A stretch of DNA of 64,000 nucleotides from Ornithinimicrobium faecis (GTDB lineage: Bacteria; Actinomycetota; Actinomycetes; Actinomycetales; Dermatophilaceae): NCBI RefSeq assembly GCF_023923225.1, contig NZ_CP099489.1, positions 2,170,001-2,234,000 on the forward strand. Direction: 5' to 3'. Positions 8,217-17,269 of this stretch are shown piece after piece. Position numbers and translations under genes: made by a program. Each line of letters begins with the position of its first letter. Position 1 is the stretch's first letter. Under the pieces are notes generated by a model. The model did not search any database, had not been told where the DNA came from, and was given only the letters and a program-made list of their open reading frames with translations.

Positions 8217-10847
8217 GTGGCTTCCTTCCTGCACCAACTGGGACGCTGGTGCGCCAACCACCCGTGGCGGACGATCGTCGCCTGGGTCCTGATCATCGCC
8301 GCCGCCGGGGGCGCAGCCGCCACCTTGATGAAACCGCTGAGCAACGAGTTCAGCATCCCCGGCTCGCGCTTCGAGCAGGTGCTGGGCGACCTCGAGGAGG
8401 CCCTGCCCGCCGCGGCAGGCGCCAGCGGCACCGTCGTGTTCACCTCCGAGGGAGGGTTCACCGACCAGGAGCAGGCTGCTGTCGTCGAGCTGATCACCCA
8501 GTGGCAGGCGATCGACGGCGTCACCGCCGCCACCGACCCCTTCGAGACGCAGGCTCAGCTGGACGGCTCGGCTGACCAGATCGCGGAGGGCCGCGAAGGC
8601 CTGCAGCAGGGGCGCACCGACCTGGAGGCCGGTTGGGAGGAGCTGCGTACCGGGCAGCAGGAGATCGACAACGGCTGGGAGCAGTATGAGGGCGGCGTGG
8701 CCGCCCTGGAGGAGAACCGGGACGCCCTCCCGCCGGAGATGGTCGCTGACGCCGAGGCGCAACTGGCCGAGGCCAAGACCCAGCTCGAGGCCGGCCAGGT
8801 TGAGCTGGACGCCGGGCGCGAGGAGCTGGAGCAGGGCGCTGCCGAGCTGACAGCGGGTGAGCAGGAGCTGGCTCTGGGGGAGCGGCTGGCTGCCCTGAGC
8901 AGCGGCATGCAGTTTGTCTCCGACGACGGCACGGTCGCGCTGTCCCAGTTGCAGTTCGAGTTCGGCGGAGCCTCGCTCGACCCAGCGGTCACCGCGGAGC
9001 TGCAGGAGCTCGGCGGGCAGTTGGAGGGCACCGGAGTCGACATCGAATACTCCCAGGCGATTGTCCAGGACATCTCCAGCGTCGTCGGCGCGACCGAGGC
9101 GATCGGCATCGCCGTCGCAGCCGTCGTCCTGCTGGTGATGCTCGGTGGTCTGCTCGCTGCTGGCCTGCCGCTGCTGATGGCGATGGTCGGCGTCGGAGTG
9201 GGTGTCGGGGGCGCGATGGCGCTGACCCAGTTTGTCGACATGAACAGCGCCACCCCGGCCCTGGCCCTCATGCTGGGGCTGGCCGTCGGCATCGACTATT
9301 CCTTGTTCTTGATCAACCGGCACCGCACGCAGTTGCTGCAGGGCATGGAACTGAAGGCCTCCATCGCACTGGCCACCGGCACCTCCGGCAACGCCGTCGT
9401 GTTTGCCGGGCTGACCGTCTTCATCGCCCTGGCCGCCCTGGTGGTCACCGGCATCCCGTTCCTCGGTGTGATGGGTCTGGTCGCCGCAGGCACCGTCCTG
9501 GTCGCTGTCCTGCTGGCCATCACCCTGACGCCCGCCCTGCTGTCGCTGATGGGCACCCGGATCCTGGGCCGCCGCCGCGGTGCTGGCAAGCGCACGCAGG
9601 TCGCGCCCAGCGATGACCGGGGATGGGCCGCGTGGGTGCAGAAGCGCCCGTGGCTCGCGGTCCTCGGGGTGCTCGTCGTCGTCGGCGCCCTGGCCTTCCC
9701 GGCCCTGGACATCCGGCTGGGCCTGCCCGACGGCTCCTCCGAACCAGAAGACTCGACCGCTTATGCGGCCTATGACCTCACCCGTGAGCACTTCGGCGCC
9801 GGCTCCAACGGCCCGATCATCGCCGTCGCCACGATGGACGAGCCGGTCGAGGACACGGAGCAGGCGCTGATGACCGCGCAGGTGGACCTGGGCGAGGACC
9901 TCTCCCATGTCCCCGGCGCCGAGAACGTCGTGCCGATCGGCATCAGCGACGACCGCTCCACACTGGTCTTCCAGATCGTCCCCGAGGGCGGCCCGGCGGA
10001 CGAGGTGACGGTCGACCTGGTCCACAACCTCGACTCCTCAGCCGGGCAGATCGGTGAGGCCAACGGCGCCGAGCTGGGCTTCACCGGCCAGACCGTGGCC
10101 AACATCGACATCTCCGAACAGCTCGGCGACGCCCTGCCGCTCTATCTGCTGGTGGTCGTCGGACTCTCGCTGGTGCTGCTGCTCCTGGTCTTCCGCTCGC
10201 TGCTGGTGCCGCTGCTGGCCACCGGAGGCTTCTTGCTGTCCGTGGCCGCCGCCTTCGGCGCCGTCGTCGCGGTCTATCAGTGGGGCTTTGGCAGCGCGTT
10301 CTTCGGAGTCCACGAGCCCGGCCCGATCCTGAGCTTCCTGCCGATCTTGTTGATCGGTGTGCTCTTCGGCCTGGCGATGGACTATCAGGTCTTCCTGGTC
10401 TCGGCGATGCGCGAGGCCCATGTGCACGGCGAGAGTGCAGCGCGCGCGGTGGTCAGCGGCTTCAACCACAGCGCCCGGGTGGTCACCGCTGCTGCGATCA
10501 TCATGATCTCGGTCTTCGGCGGGTTCGTCTTCGCGCACCTGGCGATGGTCCGACCCATCGGTCTCGGCCTGGCGATCGGCGTGCTGATCGACGCCTTCCT
10601 GGTGCGCATGACGCTCACGCCGGCCGTGCTCTCCCTGATGGGCGAGAAGGCGTGGTATCTCCCGCGCTGGCTCGACCGGATCCTGCCCGAGATGGACGTC
10701 GAGGGCGCCAAGCTGGAGCGCTCACTCGGTGTGGACACCTATGACGACGGTGACCCGGACGTGACCCCCGATGCTGACGCGACCGAGAGCGCCCGGCCCG
10801 GCGCCGACTGGCCCGACGCAGACCAGGAGACGGTCAGCACCCGCTGA
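8217..10847 (+). CDS. MMPL/RND-family membrane transporter
   Basis: 876 residues from GTG at 8217 with GAGAGGA upstream. The first helix is at about 20-38 (TIVAWVLIIAAAGGAAATL). Residues about 114-224 form a striking extracytoplasmic coiled coil of 7-residue units (GREGLQQ, AGWEEL, AGQVELDAGREEL), the tape-measure-like repeats also seen in YhgE-type proteins. Two blocks of membrane helices follow (about 300-460 and 640-800), each with an RND-like GIDY/AMDY motif (LAVGIDYSLFLINRHR and LAMDYQVFLVSAMREA) carrying the proton-relay Asp. The acidic C-terminus is cytoplasmic. It probably exports a lipid or drug and is probably under control of the adjacent TetR protein. Confidence 0.9.
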   Translation: MASFLHQLGRWCANHPWRTIVAWVLIIAAAGGAAATLMKPLSNEFSIPGSRFEQVLGDLEEALPAAAGASGTVVFTSEGGFTDQEQAAVVELITQWQAIDGVTAATDPFETQAQLDGSADQIAEGREGLQQGRTDLEAGWEELRTGQQEIDNGWEQYEGGVAALEENRDALPPEMVADAEAQLAEAKTQLEAGQVELDAGREELEQGAAELTAGEQELALGERLAALSSGMQFVSDDGTVALSQLQFEFGGASLDPAVTAELQELGGQLEGTGVDIEYSQAIVQDISSVVGATEAIGIAVAAVVLLVMLGGLLAAGLPLLMAMVGVGVGVGGAMALTQFVDMNSATPALALMLGLAVGIDYSLFLINRHRTQLLQGMELKASIALATGTSGNAVVFAGLTVFIALAALVVTGIPFLGVMGLVAAGTVLVAVLLAITLTPALLSLMGTRILGRRRGAGKRTQVAPSDDRGWAAWVQKRPWLAVLGVLVVVGALAFPALDIRLGLPDGSSEPEDSTAYAAYDLTREHFGAGSNGPIIAVATMDEPVEDTEQALMTAQVDLGEDLSHVPGAENVVPIGISDDRSTLVFQIVPEGGPADEVTVDLVHNLDSSAGQIGEANGAELGFTGQTVANIDISEQLGDALPLYLLVVVGLSLVLLLLVFRSLLVPLLATGGFLLSVAAAFGAVVAVYQWGFGSAFFGVHEPGPILSFLPILLIGVLFGLAMDYQVFLVSAMREAHVHGESAARAVVSGFNHSARVVTAAAIIMISVFGGFVFAHLAMVRPIGLGLAIGVLIDAFLVRMTLTPAVLSLMGEKAWYLPRWLDRILPEMDVEGAKLERSLGVDTYDDGDPDVTPDADATESARPGADWPDADQETVSTR

Positions 10848-10868
10848 GCCCACGGCATACAGCACGGC

Positions 10869-10901
10869 TGTGCCCTGCCCCGAACTCCGGGGCAGGGCAC
10901 A
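10869..10901. terminator. Bidirectional terminator hairpin
   Basis: A perfect 13-bp stem (TGTGCCCTGCCCC at 10869-10881 pairing with 10889-10901) with a 7-nt loop lies between the convergent MMPL and AztD-like genes. There is no strong U tract, which is common in high-GC actinobacteria. It can serve both directions. Confidence 0.75.
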
Positions 10902-10964
10902 ACTCGTCCGGCACGGGGAGCGGGTCCTGGCTGAGGGGACCGGTCCGCGCCGGCGGCTTGTGGG

Positions 10965-12317
10965 TCAGCCCGTGACGGAGCTGAGCTCGTTGGGGACCAC
11001 GGGCAGGGTGGCCGTGTCGATCACGGCCTGCTCGGCGAGGTCCACGACGTGCAGCTCCTGGCTGGCTGGGTCCGTGACATAGGCGAACTGGCCGCGCGTG
11101 TGCAGGGTCGGGCGCGGCTGCTGCCAGTCGACCGGCTCCTCCCAGGCGGCCACCACCTCGATCTGCGCGGTCACCTCACCGGTGGCCGGGTTCAGGGACC
11201 GGAGTATGCCGTCAGTCCCCAGGACGAGGGCCGCACCCTCAGGTCCGCGGGCCAGCGAGCGAAAGCTGTAACTGGCCGGCAGGTCCACGACCTGGGAGGT
11301 CCCTTCGGCCGTGTCGATCAGCACCACCTGGGTGGGTCGCTCCAACTCGGCGTCGGGGTCGGTCTTGTAGTCACCCAGGACGTAGGGGCTCTCCTCGTGA
11401 CCGGCCAGGTTGCCGGATCGGGCAAAGTCTGCCTCGGCCTGGACCTTGACGAACTCACCGTCTCGATAGAGCAGCACCCCGTCCTCACACCCGAGGGCGA
11501 TCACCTCTCCTGCCGCCACGGTCTCACCGTGCACGCCCGGGCACTCCTCGCTGCGGGCGATCTCCTCGCCGTCGGCGTCCTGCACCAGGGCGCCGCTGCG
11601 CTCTTCCTCGGTGCCCAGAGTCAGCAGAGTTGAGCCGTCCTCGAGTCGCACGGCGACGCCGTGGTGGGCCTGGGCCGCACTCAGTTGCTCGGTCTCCGGC
11701 AGCGCCGTGGGCGCGAGGTCGTCACTGGCGAAGGTCTGGATCTCGCCGGTGCCGTCGGCGAAGAGCACCGTCGTGTCACCGTGCGTCACCACGTGACCCG
11801 GGTGGTCAGCCGGGAAGACGAGGTCGGTCAGCAGGGGATCGGTGGTGTAGGAGTGGTCGTGGTTGCCGTGCGGCTCGCTCCATGTGCCGGCATCGAGTGC
11901 CCGGAAGCCCTGGCTGTCGGTGAGCAGGAAGTGCCGTCCATCGCCGGCCGGGTTGAGCCGGAGGAAGCCCGCTGCGGGGAGGTCAGCTTCGACCTCCAGC
12001 GTGTAGGCGTCCAGGACCAGCACGCCGCCGTCGTAGGTCACGCCCAGCCGGGGCGCGGGTCCAGCTGACTCGGTGGTCGGGCGCGCGTCGTCCGTGTCGT
12101 GGGCTTCAGGGGCGTGGTCGTGGTCGTGGTCGTCGTGGTCGTCGTCGTGGTGGTCGCCTGGATCGCTCTCAGCGTCGTGGTCGTCAGGGGGGAGGCTCAC
12201 GGCTCCCTGGTCGCCCTCCAGTGGTGGGTCCGCGTCGGCGGTGCAACCGGCCACTGCCAGGAACAGTCCGGTGCCGGCGAGCACAGAGAGAATGCTGGTG
12301 CGTCTGGTGTGGTTCAT
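10965..12317 (-). CDS. aztD: AztD-like zinc metallochaperone lipoprotein
   Basis: 450 residues from ATG at 12317. An upstream start at 12362 was rejected because it would translate through the metal box. There is a signal peptide with lipobox LAVAGC at about residues 20-25. Next comes a linker packed with Asp and His (DDHDAESDPGDHHDD onward), an obvious metal-binding tract. The rest is a beta-propeller with motifs such as SEECPGVHGE and HEESPYVLGDYK that resemble AztD, the periplasmic zinc chaperone of AztABC importers. No aztABC genes are adjacent. Control by zinc starvation through the two boxes just upstream is inferred. The family assignment is from memory of AztD features. Confidence 0.7.
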   Translation of the reverse strand: MNHTRRTSILSVLAGTGLFLAVAGCTADADPPLEGDQGAVSLPPDDHDAESDPGDHHDDDHDDHDHDHAPEAHDTDDARPTTESAGPAPRLGVTYDGGVLVLDAYTLEVEADLPAAGFLRLNPAGDGRHFLLTDSQGFRALDAGTWSEPHGNHDHSYTTDPLLTDLVFPADHPGHVVTHGDTTVLFADGTGEIQTFASDDLAPTALPETEQLSAAQAHHGVAVRLEDGSTLLTLGTEEERSGALVQDADGEEIARSEECPGVHGETVAAGEVIALGCEDGVLLYRDGEFVKVQAEADFARSGNLAGHEESPYVLGDYKTDPDAELERPTQVVLIDTAEGTSQVVDLPASYSFRSLARGPEGAALVLGTDGILRSLNPATGEVTAQIEVVAAWEEPVDWQQPRPTLHTRGQFAYVTDPASQELHVVDLAEQAVIDTATLPVVPNELSSVTG

Positions 12318-12318
12318 A

Positions 12319-12351
12319 GTGAGAATCATTATCACAACGAGAATGGTTCTC
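12319..12351. promoter_or_regulatory. Two Zur/Fur-like boxes in a divergent promoter
   Basis: GTGAGAATCATTATCAC (12319-12335) is an imperfect palindrome of the AT-rich Zur/Fur type; GAGAATGGTTCTC (12339-12351) is a second dyad. They lie between the AztD-like gene (start 12317, minus) and the transporter gene (start near 12400, plus). A zinc-binding lipoprotein next to them favours Zur over Fur, but the sequence alone cannot decide. Confidence 0.75.
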
Positions 12352-12399
12352 AACAACCTCACTGGTCAGAGAGTCGGCACCACGACTACGGTCTGGGGT

Positions 12400-13470
12400 G
12401 TGGCCACCCGACTCGCGCACCGCTTTGATGTCGCCGTTAAGGGCCTGACGCCTGGCTACTTCGCCCTGGTGATGGCCAGCGGCATCGTGTCGGTGGGGCT
12501 GTCTCTGGAGGGCTTTGAGCTGCTGTCCCGGGTCCTGCTGGGTGTGTGTGTGGCAGCCTTCCTGGTCCTGGGCGGGCTGACGATCCTGCGCTTCCTCCGC
12601 TTCCGGCACGCCATGGCCGAGGACTTCCTGGACCCCAAACGGGCCTTCGGCTATTTCACCTACGTCGCCGGCACCAACGTCCTCGGAGTGCGGCTGTTCA
12701 TGGAGGGCTATCACACGATCACGGCCGTCTTCCTGGCACTGACGGCGCTGGCTTGGGCCGTTCTGGGCTATGTCGTGCCCTGGACGGCGGTGCTGGGCCA
12801 GGTGGCCCGACCGGTGGTGGCCAATGCCAATGGCACGTGGTTCATCTGGGTGGTCGCGAGCCAGTCCGTGGCAGTTGCCGCGGCGACGCTGGAGCCGGTG
12901 AGTGCGACCACCACTCAGGGGTTGTCGGTGCTGGCGGTCGTGGCCTGGTCCGTCGGGGTTTTCCTCTATGCCGCGGCCGGCATGATCGTCGCGTTGCGCA
13001 TGCTCCTCTATGAGTTGCGCCCCGAGGATCTGAACCCGCCCTACTGGGTGGCGATGGGGGCGTGTGCGATCACGGTGCTGGCCGGTGCTCGCATCGTGGA
13101 GATGGCGGCCTCACCCATGGTCGACGCCACGCGTGGGTTGGTGGCGGGACTGTCGGTCATGTTCTGGGCCTTTGCGACCTGGCTCATCCCGGTCCTGTTC
13201 GCTGTGGGGCTGTGGCGGCACTGGCTCCACCGCGTCCCGCTGCAATATGAGGCGACGCTGTGGAGCATGGTCTTCCCGCTGGGGATGTATGCCGTGGCGG
13301 GCATCTATCTGGGTCAGGCCGACGAGCTCCCGCTGGTCGGGTGGATCGGCCGGGTCGAGCTGTGGTTGGCCTTCGGCGTGCTGCTGATCGTGCTGCTCGC
13401 GATGCTCCGGCACGTGCTCGTCACGGTCTTCCTCTCGCCGCGGGCAGCCAAGACCTCACGTGGTGGATAA
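12400..13470 (+). CDS. TDT-family (SLAC1/TehA) membrane transporter
   Basis: About 356 residues from GTG at 12400 (MATRLAHRFDVAVKGLTPGY). The ribosome-binding site is weak, and an upstream ATG at 12343 lies inside the metal box, so the start is moderately certain. About ten membrane helices are visible (for example LTPGYFALVMASGIVSVGL, YVAGTNVLGVRLF, GTWFIWVVASQSVAVAA). The GTPGYF/ASGIVS-like opening and FIWVVASQS are typical of the tellurite-resistance/dicarboxylate (TDT) family of anion channels. The substrate is unknown. It shares its upstream region with the zinc-chaperone gene, so metal-dependent control is possible. Confidence 0.8.
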   Translation: MATRLAHRFDVAVKGLTPGYFALVMASGIVSVGLSLEGFELLSRVLLGVCVAAFLVLGGLTILRFLRFRHAMAEDFLDPKRAFGYFTYVAGTNVLGVRLFMEGYHTITAVFLALTALAWAVLGYVVPWTAVLGQVARPVVANANGTWFIWVVASQSVAVAAATLEPVSATTTQGLSVLAVVAWSVGVFLYAAAGMIVALRMLLYELRPEDLNPPYWVAMGACAITVLAGARIVEMAASPMVDATRGLVAGLSVMFWAFATWLIPVLFAVGLWRHWLHRVPLQYEATLWSMVFPLGMYAVAGIYLGQADELPLVGWIGRVELWLAFGVLLIVLLAMLRHVLVTVFLSPRAAKTSRGG

Positions 13471-13475
13471 ATCCC

Positions 13476-13504
13476 TTGTCCCGAGCGACGTTGCCGCCTA
13501 GATT
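13476..13504 (+). promoter_or_regulatory. Sigma-70-type promoter of a candidate small RNA
   Basis: TTGTCC (13476-13481), a 17-bp spacer and TAGATT (13499-13504) make a good vegetative promoter starting 6 bp after the transporter stop. The predicted transcription start is near 13511, about 6 nt before the 16-nt ribosome-complementary segment. No long gene follows on this strand, so the promoter must serve the short RNA unit. Confidence 0.6.
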
Positions 13505-13510
13505 CGGAGG

Positions 13511-13750
13511 CACACGAGAAGGGAGGTGGTCCGGCCTGTGAATATCTATCGGACGCGTGAGGTGGCTGAGCGCTGAGCTCGGCCTTCGCCTGGCCTCGCT
13601 GCTGAGGCAGCGGTCAGAACCCGGACGGGTGACGCGAATACCACTCAGTCACCGGAGCCCGTGAGTCGGGCGCGAACTTCGTCCATCGCGCCTCGTGCAC
13701 CCGCACGGCTCACGGGCTTTGTCCTGCCCTGCTCTGGCAGTCCCCTTTTG
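13511..13750 (+). ncRNA. Candidate structured RNA with 16S-tail complementarity
   Basis: After the promoter comes AGAAGGGAGGTGGTCC (13517-13532), which can pair over all 16 nt (14 Watson-Crick, 2 G-U) with the canonical 16S rRNA 3' tail. A 12-codon ORF follows. Then come hairpins: CGCTGC/GCAGCG (13597-13612), GGTGAC/GTCACC (13628-13653), and a branched domain with outer stem AGCCCGTGAG/CTCACGGGCT (13656-13665 with 13709-13718) enclosing GGCGCGA/TCGCGCC (13669-13692) and CGTGC/GCACG (13694-13707). A small hairpin CTGCC/GGCAG (13724-13740) followed by TCCCCTTTT looks like a terminator. The unit lies between a plus-strand transporter and minus-strand ackA and leads into no gene. Not assigned to a known RNA family by me. 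Confidence 0.5.
13538..13576 (+). CDS. Possible 12-residue peptide (MNIYRTREVAER)
   Basis: GTG at 13538 opens a 12-codon frame ending TGA at 13574-13576. The GGGAGG core of the extended ribosome-complementary segment ends 13 nt upstream, a long but usable spacing. The peptide is basic/acidic with no hydrophobic segment and resembles no family I know. It could be a leader peptide, a stalling peptide, or chance within an RNA whose real job is ribosome binding. Confidence 0.35.
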   Translation: MNIYRTREVAER

Positions 13751-13883
13751 GCGGGCCGCCTCACCTGGTGCCAGTGCATGGAAGATTCACGCGACACGCC
13801 GAGCGGGCCGTGAAGGATGCATGCAGTTGGCGTGCGCGTGGGGTGGCGCGTGCGGATGGTGGGTGGGGGTGCCGTTGGGTGGC

Positions 13884-15134
13884 TCAGTGGTTGGCCAGCA
13901 GGCGCGTGGCCTCGCGGGCGATCTCCCACTCCTCGTTGGTGGGCACCACGAAGGCTGCCACCACACTCTCCGGGGTGCTGATGCGGGTCTCACCGTCCGG
14001 GGACTCGTTGGCCGCGGGGTCGAGCGCGACACCGAGCAACCCGGCGCGCTCCAGCACAGCGGCCCGCAACTCCGGAGAGTTCTCGCCGATGCCGGCGGTG
14101 AACGCGATCGCGTCCAAGCGGCCGAGCACCAGGGCCAGCGCCCCGAGGTGCCGCACAAGGCGGTGCACGACGACGTCGAAGGCGAGGGCGGCCGCATCGT
14201 CACCGGCATGACGTCGCTTCATGACCTGGCGGAAGTCGCTGTCCCCGGCCAGGGCCTTGAGACCAGACTCCTTGTTGAGCGCGTGGTCGAACTCGGGCAG
14301 CGTCATGCCCGCCACCCGGGCCAGGTGGGCTGGCAGGCCAGGGTCCAGATCGCCGGGACGCGTGCCCATCACCAGGCCGCCCAGTGGACTCAGCCCCATC
14401 GAAGTGTCGACGCTCCGTCCACCCTCGACGGCGCACGCGCTGGCGCCGTTGCCGAGGTGGAGCACCACGGTGTTGACGTCCTGCAGTGGACGATCAAGCA
14501 GGTCAGCGACCCGACGCGACACATATGCATGGGAGGTGCCGTGGAACCCGTAGTGGCGGATGTTGAAAGTCTGCCGCCAGGCCAGCGGCACGGCATAGGT
14601 GTAGGCCGCCGGTGGCATGCTCTGGTGGAACGCAGTGTCGAAGACGGCCACCTGGGGCAGGTCCGGGAAGGTCTGCAGGGCCGTCTCGATCCCGGCGATG
14701 TTGCCCGGGTTGTGCAGCGGCGCGAGGGGGACCAGCCGGCGCAGCGTGGCCAGCACGTCGTCGTCGATGAGCACCGTGGAGGCAAACTGTGCGCCGCCGT
14801 GCACAACTCGGTGACCGACCGCAACAGTGCCTGCGGATTGCAGATCCGGCCCGTGCTCGGCGAACTGCTCATTGAGCACCTCAAAGGCGGCCGCGTGGTC
14901 CGGGATCTCCTGCTCGACGACATGGTCCTGGCCGCCGACGGTATGTCGGGCGCTGCCGTCGGCGAGACCGATCCGCTCGATCAGCCCGGTCGCCAGGGAC
15001 TGCCCGGACTCCGCCACAACGAGCTGGTACTTCAGGGACGACGAGCCCGCGTTGATCACCAGGACCGGTCCGTCCGCGACGGGACCACGAATGTCGGTGA
15101 CCGACTCGCCGCCCGGGGCTGTCGGCATACTCAC
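13884..15134 (-). CDS. ackA: Acetate kinase
   Basis: 416 residues. Acetate kinase makes ATP and acetate from acetyl phosphate and ADP. The N-terminal signature VLVINAGSSSLKYQL is at about 24-38; later ones include VGHRVVHGG, FDTAFHQ, GFHGTSHAYV, LHLGNGAS and GGLVMGTRPGDLDPG, and C-terminal FTAGIGENSPELR. Start GTG at 15134 overlaps the pta stop (GTGA); ATG at 15128 is an equally possible start. It forms the classic pta-ackA operon, with pta first. Confidence 0.97.
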   Translation of the reverse strand: MSMPTAPGGESVTDIRGPVADGPVLVINAGSSSLKYQLVVAESGQSLATGLIERIGLADGSARHTVGGQDHVVEQEIPDHAAAFEVLNEQFAEHGPDLQSAGTVAVGHRVVHGGAQFASTVLIDDDVLATLRRLVPLAPLHNPGNIAGIETALQTFPDLPQVAVFDTAFHQSMPPAAYTYAVPLAWRQTFNIRHYGFHGTSHAYVSRRVADLLDRPLQDVNTVVLHLGNGASACAVEGGRSVDTSMGLSPLGGLVMGTRPGDLDPGLPAHLARVAGMTLPEFDHALNKESGLKALAGDSDFRQVMKRRHAGDDAAALAFDVVVHRLVRHLGALALVLGRLDAIAFTAGIGENSPELRAAVLERAGLLGVALDPAANESPDGETRISTPESVVAAFVVPTNEEWEIAREATRLLANH

Positions 15135-17197
15135 TGGGCGTCCCTGGCCTGGACGGCGGTGATCGCGACTGTGTTGACGATGTCGCGCACCGTGGCGCCT
15201 CGGGAGAGGTCGTTGACCGGCTTGCGCAGCCCCTGCAGCACCGGCCCGACGGCAACAGCCTGGGCGCTGCGCTGGACCGCTTTGTAGGTGTTGTTGCCGG
15301 TGTTGAGGTCCGGGAAGATCAGCACCGTGGCCCGCCCAGCCACCAGCGAGTCCTTGAGCTTGGTGGCCGCAACGGCCGCGTCGACAGCAGCGTCATACTG
15401 GATCGGGCCCTCGACGGACAGCTGCGGTGCCAGCTCGCGGACCAGGTCGGTGGCGCGGCGCACCTTGTCGACATCGGCGCCCGTCCCGGAGCCGCCGGTG
15501 GAATAGGACAGCATCGCCACGCGCGGCTCGACACCGAACTGCTCAGCGGTCCTGGCCGAGGAGATCGCGATGTCGGCGAGTTGCTCGGCGGTGGGATCGG
15601 GGTTGATCGCGCAGTCGCCATAGACCAGGACCTGGTCGGCCAGGCACATGAAGAAGACGGACGAGACGACGGACACGCCCTCGGAGGTCCGGATGACCTC
15701 CAGGGCCGGACGGACCGTGTTGGCAGTGGTTGTGATGGAGCCGGAGACCATGCCGTCGGCGTCTCCGCTGTGCACCATGAGCGTGCCGAAATAGGCCGGG
15801 TCCACGACCATGTCCAGTGCCTGGTCGAGGGTGATGCCCTTGTGGGCGCGCAACTGCGCATACTGCTCGGCATAGGCCTGACGCCGTGGGTCGGTCTGCG
15901 GGTCGACGCAGATCGCCTCGTCCAGGCGCAGCCCGAGGTTGGTTGCACGGGCGCGGATCTCGTCCTCAGGGCCCAGCAGGACCAGGCGGGCGACGCCCTG
16001 GGTCAGCAGCTGATCGGCGGCCCGCAGGATGCGCTCCTCCTGGCCCTCCGGGAGCACGATCGTCGCCTTCGCCTCCTGCGCCCACTCGGTGATCCGGTGC
16101 TCGAACATCAGCGGCGTCACGATGCCGGAGGCGCGGGCGGCTGCCTGGGGGAGCAGCGCTGCGACATCAAGGTGTTGCTGGACGACGCCGATGGCCTCCT
16201 CGATCTTGCGGTGCGACCCTGCCTGGATGCGGGGCCGCGCGCCGTGACACAGCGTCGCGGTGGTGAATGTGCCGTGCGGAGAACTGACGACGGGCAGTTG
16301 CACGTCCAGACCGTCGACGAGGCGCCGCACCTGGGCATTGAGCTCGAAACCGCCGTTGAGGACGATGCCGGACAGCCCCGGGAACGTGCTGGCACGGTGG
16401 GCCTGCAGCGAGGCCAGGAGCACCTCCTCGCGGTCGGCCGGGCAAATCACCACGGCCCCCTCGGTGAGCCGGTCCAGCACATTGGGCATCGTCATCCCGG
16501 CGACGATCAGGCTCATCGCCTCCTGGTCGAGCAGCGCCTCGTCACCGAGGAACAGCTCACCACCGGTGGCCTGCATCAGGTCCCGCAGGGTGGGCGCGGC
16601 CAGGATCGGGTTGGCAGGCAGGACGTATGCCGGGTGGTCGGGCAAGTGCTCCGCCAAGGCTGCCCGGGTGGGCTCGGTCTGGTCCTTCGCGACTCGGTTG
16701 GCGATGACGGCGAGCACGCTGGCGTGCCGGATGCGGGCCTCGTGCGTGGTGAGGGACGCGGCCGTGGCCACATCCTCTGCTGCCCGGTCGATGGCCGGCA
16801 CCACCAGGATCATCGGTGCCCCGATGTTGGCCGCGATGCTGGCATTGACCGAGAACTCGGTTGGTCCGGGGATGTCCGTGAAGTCTGAGCCGATGACGAG
16901 CACCGTGTCGTGCGCCTCGGCATACTCATGGAATCTGGTGACCACCTCACCCACTGCCGCCTCTGCGTCCGCGTGCACCCGGTCATAGGTGACGCCGACC
17001 GCCTGCTCGGCACCGAGTGGGGAGGAGGCGCGGGGGAGGAGCAGGTGCAGGAGTGAGTCGGGCGCGTCGTCCTGCACGATGGGGCGGAACACCCCGACCC
17101 GACCACCGAGACGGGTGAGTTGCTCGAGGATGCCGAGAGCCACCGCGGACTTGCCCGAGTGGGACTCGGCGGAGGCCAGGTAGAGACTCGTGGTCAC
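15131..17197 (-). CDS. pta: Phosphate acetyltransferase, long form
   Basis: 688 residues, start ATG at 17197 (MTTSLYLASAESHSGKSAVA). The enzyme interconverts acetyl-CoA and acetyl phosphate. It is the long, three-part form: an N-terminal P-loop domain (SHSGKSAVALGI), a middle DRTGG-type regulatory domain, and a C-terminal PTA_PTB catalytic domain from about 370 (ATIVLPEGQEERILRAAD, YFGTLMVHSGDADGMVSG, FPDLNTGNNTYKAVQRS). It is transcribed with ackA and is divergent from the aminotransferase gene at 17270. Confidence 0.97.
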   Translation of the reverse strand: MTTSLYLASAESHSGKSAVALGILEQLTRLGGRVGVFRPIVQDDAPDSLLHLLLPRASSPLGAEQAVGVTYDRVHADAEAAVGEVVTRFHEYAEAHDTVLVIGSDFTDIPGPTEFSVNASIAANIGAPMILVVPAIDRAAEDVATAASLTTHEARIRHASVLAVIANRVAKDQTEPTRAALAEHLPDHPAYVLPANPILAAPTLRDLMQATGGELFLGDEALLDQEAMSLIVAGMTMPNVLDRLTEGAVVICPADREEVLLASLQAHRASTFPGLSGIVLNGGFELNAQVRRLVDGLDVQLPVVSSPHGTFTTATLCHGARPRIQAGSHRKIEEAIGVVQQHLDVAALLPQAAARASGIVTPLMFEHRITEWAQEAKATIVLPEGQEERILRAADQLLTQGVARLVLLGPEDEIRARATNLGLRLDEAICVDPQTDPRRQAYAEQYAQLRAHKGITLDQALDMVVDPAYFGTLMVHSGDADGMVSGSITTTANTVRPALEVIRTSEGVSVVSSVFFMCLADQVLVYGDCAINPDPTAEQLADIAISSARTAEQFGVEPRVAMLSYSTGGSGTGADVDKVRRATDLVRELAPQLSVEGPIQYDAAVDAAVAATKLKDSLVAGRATVLIFPDLNTGNNTYKAVQRSAQAVAVGPVLQGLRKPVNDLSRGATVRDIVNTVAITAVQARDAQ

Positions 17198-17269
17198 GGC
17201 ACGAACCTATCGGGTGCGGAGGGCAGGCTGCCCAGCAAGCCTCCAGCGGGTCGTGAGATTCTGTCAGGT

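Noticed and set aside
7884..10025. 713-codon minus-strand frame opposite the MMPL gene
   Set aside because: Antisense shadow produced by the Glu/Leu-rich coiled-coil codons; no domain.
13695..15287. 530-codon plus-strand frame opposite ackA
   Set aside because: It would cover the small RNA terminator and acetate kinase antisense; no start signal or domain.
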